Part shown: one piece after another, positions 59,349-64,000 of the stretch
How positions within the stretch are numbered: the first letter of the stretch is position 1
Layout: each line of letters opens with the position of its first letter
Assembly (NCBI RefSeq): GCF_004168035.1
Contig: NZ_SDPU01000009.1
Coordinates: 62,001 to 126,000, forward strand
Length of the DNA: 64,000 bases
Reading direction: 5' to 3'
Source of the DNA: Nocardioides iriomotensis
GTDB lineage: Bacteria; Actinomycetota; Actinomycetes; Propionibacteriales; Nocardioidaceae
Position numbers and translations under genes: made by a program
Notes under the pieces: model-generated
Databases searched by the model: none
What the model saw: the letters and a program-made list of their open reading frames with translations, nothing else
Told to the model about the DNA's origin: nothing

Positions 59349-61355
59349 GTGACCATCCGTCATCTCCCCCTCGTCACGACCGGGCCGGACGGCCCGCACG
59401 GCAGCCGAAGCCACATGACCTGCCGGTACAAGTGCGGCAACGCGTGCGACCAGCCGGTCCCCAACACCTCCGCCAACCAGCACGTCCAAGACGTCATCAC
59501 GACCGCCCTCGCGCGCCGTTCGGTGCTCAAGGTCGGTGGCGGCGCGCTCGCCCTGAGCGCCGTCTCCTCCTTCGCGCCCGCGGCCGCCAAGGGCAACGGT
59601 GCGCCGGCCGGCGCCGGCCTGAGCCGCAACCTCGGCGCGACCCAGTTCTCGCCGGTCCCACCCAACACGCACGACGACGTGACCACCGCCGACGGGTTCA
59701 CGAGCGACGTCGTCATCCGCTGGGGCGACCCCGTCGTCGCGGGCGCACCGGGCTTCGACGCCGACAACCAGACCCCGGAGTCGGCCGCCAAGCAGTTCGG
59801 CTACAACAACGACTACGTCGGCGTGCTGCCGCTGGCCGGCCGCCGGCACCTGCTCGTGACGAACCACGAGTACACCAACGAGGAGCTGATGTTCCCCGCC
59901 GGGCGCTACAGCGACGACGCGAAGCGCAAGATCGCGATCCAGTCGCACGGGCTGTCCGTCGTCGAGATCGTGCGCGACCCCGAGCCGGGCGGCTACACCG
60001 TGCGCCCGGTGGGCAAGGCGCCCTACAACCGGCGGATCACCGGCACCACCCCGTTCACCGTGGACGGCCCGGCCGCGGGCGACGCGCGCCTCAGGACCGC
60101 CGCGGACCCGACCGGCAAGAAGGTCCTCGGCACCTTCAACAACTGCGCCGGCGGCACCACGCCGTGGGGCACCGTGCTGTCGGGCGAGGAGAACTTCAAC
60201 CAGTACTTCGGGACCGACGGCGCGCTCGACACCCGCTACACGGCGTCGTACGCCCGGCTGGGCATCTCCCGGACCGGCGACTCCTCGCGGAAGTGGCGGC
60301 TCTCCGACCCGCGCTTCGACCTAACCACCGAGCCGCACGAGGTCTTCCGGTTCGGCTGGGTCGTCGAGGTCGACCCGTACGACCCGACCTCGACGCCGGT
60401 CAAGCACACGATGCTCGGCCGCTTCAAGCACGAGGGCGCCAACGTCACGATCTCCCGGGGCGGTCACGCCGTCGCGTACATGGGCGACGACGAGCGCGGC
60501 GACTACCTGTACAAGTTCGTGTCGGCGGAGCGGTTCGACCCCACCGAGACCCAGCAGGCCAAGAAGCACAACATGACGCTGCTGACCAAGGGCACGCTGT
60601 ACGTCGCCCGCCTCACCGGCGACGGCGCCGCGGACGGCGTCCACGACGGCACCGGCGAGTGGATCAGGCTCACCACCGACACGGAGTCGTTCGTGCCGGG
60701 CATGTCGGTCGTCGACGTGCTGATCGACACCCGCCTGGCCGCCGACAAGGTGGCGCCGACCAAGATGGACCGCCCCGAGGACGTCGAGCCCAACCCGGTG
60801 AGCGGCAAGATCTACGCCGCGCTGACCAACAACACCAACCGCGGCAACAGCGCGATACCGGTCGACGAGGCCAACCCGGTCGCCGGCAACAAGCACGGCT
60901 ACGTCCTGGAGATCACGGAGAACGCCGGCGACCACACCGGCACCGCGTTCACCTGGCTGCTGCTGCTGGTCTGCGGCGACCCGAACGACGCGGCCACCTA
61001 CTTCGGCGGGTTCCCCAAGGACCAGGTCAGCCCGATCAGCTGCCCCGACAACGTCGCCTTCGACCGCCAGGGCAACCTGTGGATCTCGACCGACGGCAAC
61101 GCGCTCGGCTACCACGACGGCCTGTTCCGGGTCCCGCTCACGGGCGCCAAGCGCGGCCAGGTCCAGCAGTTCCTCTCGATGCCGACCGGCGCCGAGACCT
61201 GCGGGCCGCTCATCAGCGAGGACCAGCTCACCGCGTTCGTCGCGGTGCAGCACCCGGGCGAGAAGGGCGGCTCGACCTTCGAGACGCCGGCCAGCACCTG
61301 GCCGCACACCGACGCCTTCCCGCGGCCCTCGGTCGTGGCGGCGTACCGCGCCTGA
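59349..61355 (+). CDS. phoX: PhoX-type alkaline phosphatase (DUF839)
   Basis: The protein has 668 residues. A twin-arginine signal lies at residues 55-80 (LARRSVLKVGGGALALSAVS), unusually far from the start. The PhoX domain follows: NNDYVGVLPLAGRRHLLVTN followed by HEYTNEE (metal ligands), NNCAGGTTPWGTVLSGEENF, HEVFRFGWVVEVDPYDPTS, RGGHAVAYMGDDERGDYLYK, MDRPEDVEPNPVSGKIYAAL and a final CPDNVAFDRQGNLWISTDGN. PhoX enzymes use Fe and Ca to release phosphate outside the cell, normally under phosphate starvation; no Pho box was identified. The N-terminal 50 residues contain TCRYKCGNACDQPVPN, which is common in this family. Confidence 0.92.
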   Translation: MTIRHLPLVTTGPDGPHGSRSHMTCRYKCGNACDQPVPNTSANQHVQDVITTALARRSVLKVGGGALALSAVSSFAPAAAKGNGAPAGAGLSRNLGATQFSPVPPNTHDDVTTADGFTSDVVIRWGDPVVAGAPGFDADNQTPESAAKQFGYNNDYVGVLPLAGRRHLLVTNHEYTNEELMFPAGRYSDDAKRKIAIQSHGLSVVEIVRDPEPGGYTVRPVGKAPYNRRITGTTPFTVDGPAAGDARLRTAADPTGKKVLGTFNNCAGGTTPWGTVLSGEENFNQYFGTDGALDTRYTASYARLGISRTGDSSRKWRLSDPRFDLTTEPHEVFRFGWVVEVDPYDPTSTPVKHTMLGRFKHEGANVTISRGGHAVAYMGDDERGDYLYKFVSAERFDPTETQQAKKHNMTLLTKGTLYVARLTGDGAADGVHDGTGEWIRLTTDTESFVPGMSVVDVLIDTRLAADKVAPTKMDRPEDVEPNPVSGKIYAALTNNTNRGNSAIPVDEANPVAGNKHGYVLEITENAGDHTGTAFTWLLLLVCGDPNDAATYFGGFPKDQVSPISCPDNVAFDRQGNLWISTDGNALGYHDGLFRVPLTGAKRGQVQQFLSMPTGAETCGPLISEDQLTAFVAVQHPGEKGGSTFETPASTWPHTDAFPRPSVVAAYRA

Positions 61356-61383
61356 ACCGCACCCACCGAGCCATCCGACGCAC

Positions 61384-61414
61384 GGGCCCGCGGGGACACG
61401 CTCCCCGCGGGCCC
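61384..61414. terminator. Terminator after phoX
   Basis: GGGCCCGCGGGGA (61384-61396) pairs exactly with TCCCCGCGGGCCC (61402-61414) across a 5-base loop, 28 bases after the phoX stop. Confidence 0.85.
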
Positions 61415-61463
61415 TCCTGCTGTCCCCGTTTCACGTGCGTCGCAACTGGGCACCCGGTCGGGC

Positions 61464-61931
61464 ATGGCCTGGTTCACCGCGTCGACGACGTCCGACGGAG
61501 TCGTGTCCGCCTCGCGCGAGGACGTCTGGGCGGTGCTGACCGACCCCGGCACCGTCGCCCGCCTCACGCCGTTCGTCCGCTCGATCACGGCCGAGGGCGA
61601 CCACTGGCGGTGGGAGATGACCAGCGTGCCGGTGCTCGGGCGCGCGTTCACGCCGTCCTTCACCGAGCTGATGGTCTTCGACCGGCCGACCCGGATCGAC
61701 TACACCCACGCCCCGCCCGAGGACCGGCCGGAGCAGGCCGGGGTCGAGGGCTGCTACCGGCTCACCGAGCGCGGCGGCGGCACGCACCTCCTGATCGAGC
61801 TGCGGGTGTCCGCCGACCTGCCGCTCCCGCGCGCCTCCGGCCCGGCCGTCCGGACGGCCATGCGCGCGGTCATGGGGACGATGGGAATCGGCTTCGAGCG
61901 AGCGTTTCGCCGGGAGCTCGGCGAACCCTGA
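61464..61931 (+). CDS. SRPBCC (START-like) family protein
   Basis: The protein has 155 residues with the SRPBCC pattern: SASREDVWAVLTDPGTVARL at the start, WRWEMTSVPVLGRAFTPSFT in the middle, GGTHLLIELRVSADLPLP and a long C-terminal helix (AVRTAMRAVMGTMGIGFERA). Binds a hydrophobic ligand in a helix-grip fold; the ligand is unknown. Confidence 0.85.
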   Translation: MAWFTASTTSDGVVSASREDVWAVLTDPGTVARLTPFVRSITAEGDHWRWEMTSVPVLGRAFTPSFTELMVFDRPTRIDYTHAPPEDRPEQAGVEGCYRLTERGGGTHLLIELRVSADLPLPRASGPAVRTAMRAVMGTMGIGFERAFRRELGEP

Positions 61932-62039
61932 CGTCGGCCGTGTCCTCCGTTCGGCGTAGGGAACCTAATCCCCAGGGGGGGCGTGTCCGGACATACGGGC
62001 ACAGCAGTCTGTCTCGGGGGTGAGAAGGGGGTCGTGCAT

Positions 62040-63452
62040 ATGGACGAGTCGAGAAGCGGCAGCGGGCGGATCCGGCGGGCCGCGGTGTGGGGGCTGGCGG
62101 TGCTCACGGGGGTGCTGCCGCTGCTGGTGGCTCCGGCGTGGGCGGCACTGCCGGCGACGCCGGTGCCGACACTCGTCAAGACCATGCGCACGTCCCCCTT
62201 CCCAGGCTCCGACGTGTCCATGCGCGACCACGAGGGCCTCGTCCACGTCGCGCGGGACAACGCCGTGTGGCTGGTCGACGACGACGGCCGCTCGATCTAC
62301 GAGGTCGACGCCACCACGGGCCAGCTGAGGCGCAGGATCCGCGGCTCGGTGATCGCGGCGACGCCCCAGCTCGGCGGGGCCCAGACCGCGGGGCTGACCC
62401 GCACGGACGACCTGCAGGCCGTCGCCTACGACCGGGCCCGGGACGTCCTCTACGTGTTCTCCGGCCGTTGCTGCGCGCCGGAGCTGCAGCCGACGGCGTA
62501 CCGGCTGACCCGGTCCGGTGGCCGGCTCGAGCTCGACTCGTGGCAGCCGCTGCCGCCGCAGGTGCAGGTCGCCGCCGCGGCCTGGGACCCGGCCGACGGA
62601 CAGCTGTACATCGGCGCCGACAGCAGCCTCTACAGCTACAGCTACGCCACCAACACGCTTGGTCCGGCGTTCGGCGTGGGCGTCAACAACATCTACGGAC
62701 TCGGCTTCACCCCCGACGGCCGGGACCTGTTCGTCACCAGCCCGCCGGCCAGGATCACCCGGGTCGATTTCCCGAGCCGCACCGTTGTCCCCGGCTGGAC
62801 GCTCGACCTGTCCTCCCAGGGCGTGCTGGACGCTCGCGGGGCCGAGGTGGTCGACGACCGGCTGTGGATCTCGGACGGGTACGACGCCCGTGCAGCCGGC
62901 GACCCGCTGGCCCACGCGGTCTTCATCTTCTCGCTCGACGGCAGCACGACACCGCCGACGGGACCGTCCCCGACGCCGCCGCCCCCGACCGACCAGCCGC
63001 GCGGCAAGAACCTGGTCGCCAACAACGGGTTCGAGAAGTCGCTGAAGGGCTGGGACTCCGGTCCCAAGTCCGACCTGGACCGGGTGAAGGGCGGGCACAG
63101 CGGGAAGCGGGCGGCCCGCGTCGAGCGCACCAAGGGCAAGGGGAAGATCCAGCTGAAGGACGTCCCGGGCTGGGTGACCACGACCGCGACCGGCACCTAC
63201 ACGGCGACGATGTGGGTGCGCTCGACCGACACGAAGTCGACCCTCAAGCTCCGGCTGCGCGAGCTGCAGAGCGGCAAGACCCTCGCCACGAAGGTCAGCC
63301 CGGTGAAGCTCACCAAGAAGTGGTCCAAGGTGTCCGTGGCGCTCAAGATCACCCGCCCCGGAGCGACGGCACTCCAGGTGTCGGCCACGGTCAAGGGCGC
63401 TGCGAAGGGCAAGTCCTTCGACGCGGACGACGTCTCGCTGGTGCTGGGCTGA
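62040..63452 (+). CDS. Secreted propeller-like protein with carbohydrate-binding-like end domain
   Basis: ATG 62040 gives 470 residues with a signal peptide (RIRRAAVWGLAVLTGVLPLL, cut near AWA-A). Residues 40-305 resemble an NHL or quinoprotein-type beta-propeller (DNAVWLVDDDGRSIYEVDAT, LYIGADSSLYSYSYATNTL, GLGFTPDGRDLFVTSPPARI). A Pro/Thr-rich linker follows, then a C-terminal CBM-like jelly-roll (NLVANNGFEKSLKGWDSG, RVKGGHSGKRAARVERTKG, DADDVSLVLG). It is exported; function unknown. Confidence 0.8.
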   Translation: MDESRSGSGRIRRAAVWGLAVLTGVLPLLVAPAWAALPATPVPTLVKTMRTSPFPGSDVSMRDHEGLVHVARDNAVWLVDDDGRSIYEVDATTGQLRRRIRGSVIAATPQLGGAQTAGLTRTDDLQAVAYDRARDVLYVFSGRCCAPELQPTAYRLTRSGGRLELDSWQPLPPQVQVAAAAWDPADGQLYIGADSSLYSYSYATNTLGPAFGVGVNNIYGLGFTPDGRDLFVTSPPARITRVDFPSRTVVPGWTLDLSSQGVLDARGAEVVDDRLWISDGYDARAAGDPLAHAVFIFSLDGSTTPPTGPSPTPPPPTDQPRGKNLVANNGFEKSLKGWDSGPKSDLDRVKGGHSGKRAARVERTKGKGKIQLKDVPGWVTTTATGTYTATMWVRSTDTKSTLKLRLRELQSGKTLATKVSPVKLTKKWSKVSVALKITRPGATALQVSATVKGAAKGKSFDADDVSLVLG

Positions 63453-63456
63453 GCCG

Positions 63457-64000
63457 TCAGGCGGTGCGGGTCGCGACGATCTCGGCGAACGCGTCGAGTG
63501 CCGCCCGCACCGGAGAGCCCTCCGGCAGCACGGTGAGCAGCTGCCGGGCCTCACGCGCCCGGTCGAGGACGTAGGCGCGCGCCTCGTCCATCGCGGGGTG
63601 CCGGCGCAGCAGGTCGAGCGTCTCGGCGTGCAGGGCGTCGTCGGCGAGGTCGCCGTCGAGCAGCTCGAGCAGCCGGGCGTCGCCGGGGTCGCCGGACCGC
63701 TTGGCGAGGAGCACCGGCAGGGTGTCCACGCCCTCGCGGAGGTCGGTGCCCGGTGTCTTGCCCGACTCGTCGGACTCGCTCGCGATGTCGAGGATGTCGT
63801 CGGAGAGCTGGAAGGCCGCGCCGATCATCTCGCCGTACTGGCGCAGCGCCTCCTCGACCTCACGCGAGGCACCGGAGAAGCGCGCGCCGTACTGCGCGGA
63901 GGTGGCGATCAGCGACCCCGTCTTGCCGGCCACGACCCGGAGGTAGTGGTCGAGCGGGTCGAAGTCGCGCGGCCCGACGGTCTCGAGGATCTGGCCCTCC
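63457..64000 (-). CDS. Polyprenyl (heptaprenyl/nonaprenyl-type) diphosphate synthase, C-terminal part
   Basis: The frame is open to the right window edge, so the N-terminal half including the first DDxxD motif lies outside. Visible: EGQILETVGPRDFDPLDHYL, then VVAGKTGSLIATSAQYGARF (KT pair), GAAFQLSDDILDIASESD with the second DDxxD motif, and GTDLREGVDTLPVLLA, all typical of trans-prenyl synthases that make the side chain of menaquinone. It ends 5 bases from the convergent gene 62040-63452. Confidence 0.93.
   Translation of the reverse strand, partial: EGQILETVGPRDFDPLDHYLRVVAGKTGSLIATSAQYGARFSGASREVEEALRQYGEMIGAAFQLSDDILDIASESDESGKTPGTDLREGVDTLPVLLAKRSGDPGDARLLELLDGDLADDALHAETLDLLRRHPAMDEARAYVLDRAREARQLLTVLPEGSPVRAALDAFAEIVATRTA

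Noticed and set aside
1-64000. CRISPR arrays, rRNA genes or insertion sequences
   Set aside because: No regularly spaced direct repeats, rRNA-like sequence or transposase gene was found; the array motif spacing is irregular and its intervals contain genes.

Overview
The window is high-GC DNA with many GTG starts and stop/start overlaps (ATGA, GTGA, TGATG). Gene content (korAB, a ten-gene nuo cluster, PhoX, YajQ, RarD, polyprenyl synthetase) points to an actinobacterium, most likely of the Nocardioides type. All assignments come from reading the sequence and recalling protein families; no search was run.

Two regions meet at a tRNA-Tyr gene (36351-36433, minus strand). The left 36 kb is accessory DNA. 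It holds secreted proteins, a thioesterase, a DUF4238 protein, a CHAT / alpha-beta hydrolase / CHAT operon, a nitrilase, a frameshifted potassium channel, a six-gene catabolic and transport operon with a LysR regulator, an exonuclease-BRCT-zinc protein, a second alpha/beta hydrolase, a RelA/SpoT-domain protein and several small unknown proteins. It ends with a zinc-knuckle protein, an excisionase-like protein and a tyrosine recombinase lying against the 3' end of the tRNA.

The main discovery is in this left region. A 15-base motif, GCGGCGGAWWGACGC, occurs at 15 places between 1.4 and 32.2 kb, and two degenerate copies sit where further borders would be expected. All copies are in the same orientation and all lie between genes, whatever direction the neighbouring genes point. 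In about ten copies the motif is flanked by short complementary arms whose sequence differs between copies while the pairing is kept. Each interval carries one gene or one operon. This looks like a cassette array punctuated by folded sites, similar in plan to integron attC arrays but without the integron core sequence. I do not recognise it. I saw no copy among the ordinary genes right of 36.5 kb.

The right 27 kb reads as core genome: yajQ, a FUSC/ArAE-like membrane protein, a frameshifted small gene, nuoN-M-L-K-J-I-H-C-B-A on the minus strand (no nuoD, E, F or G), a DoxX protein, a cysteine dioxygenase with an FAD oxidoreductase, an L,D-transpeptidase, the sulfate transporter cysA-W-T plus binding protein, korAB, rarD, phoX, an SRPBCC protein, a secreted propeller-like protein, and the 3' part of a polyprenyl synthetase cut by the window edge. 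Sulfur genes lie on both sides of the transpeptidase and share a promoter-proximal sequence.
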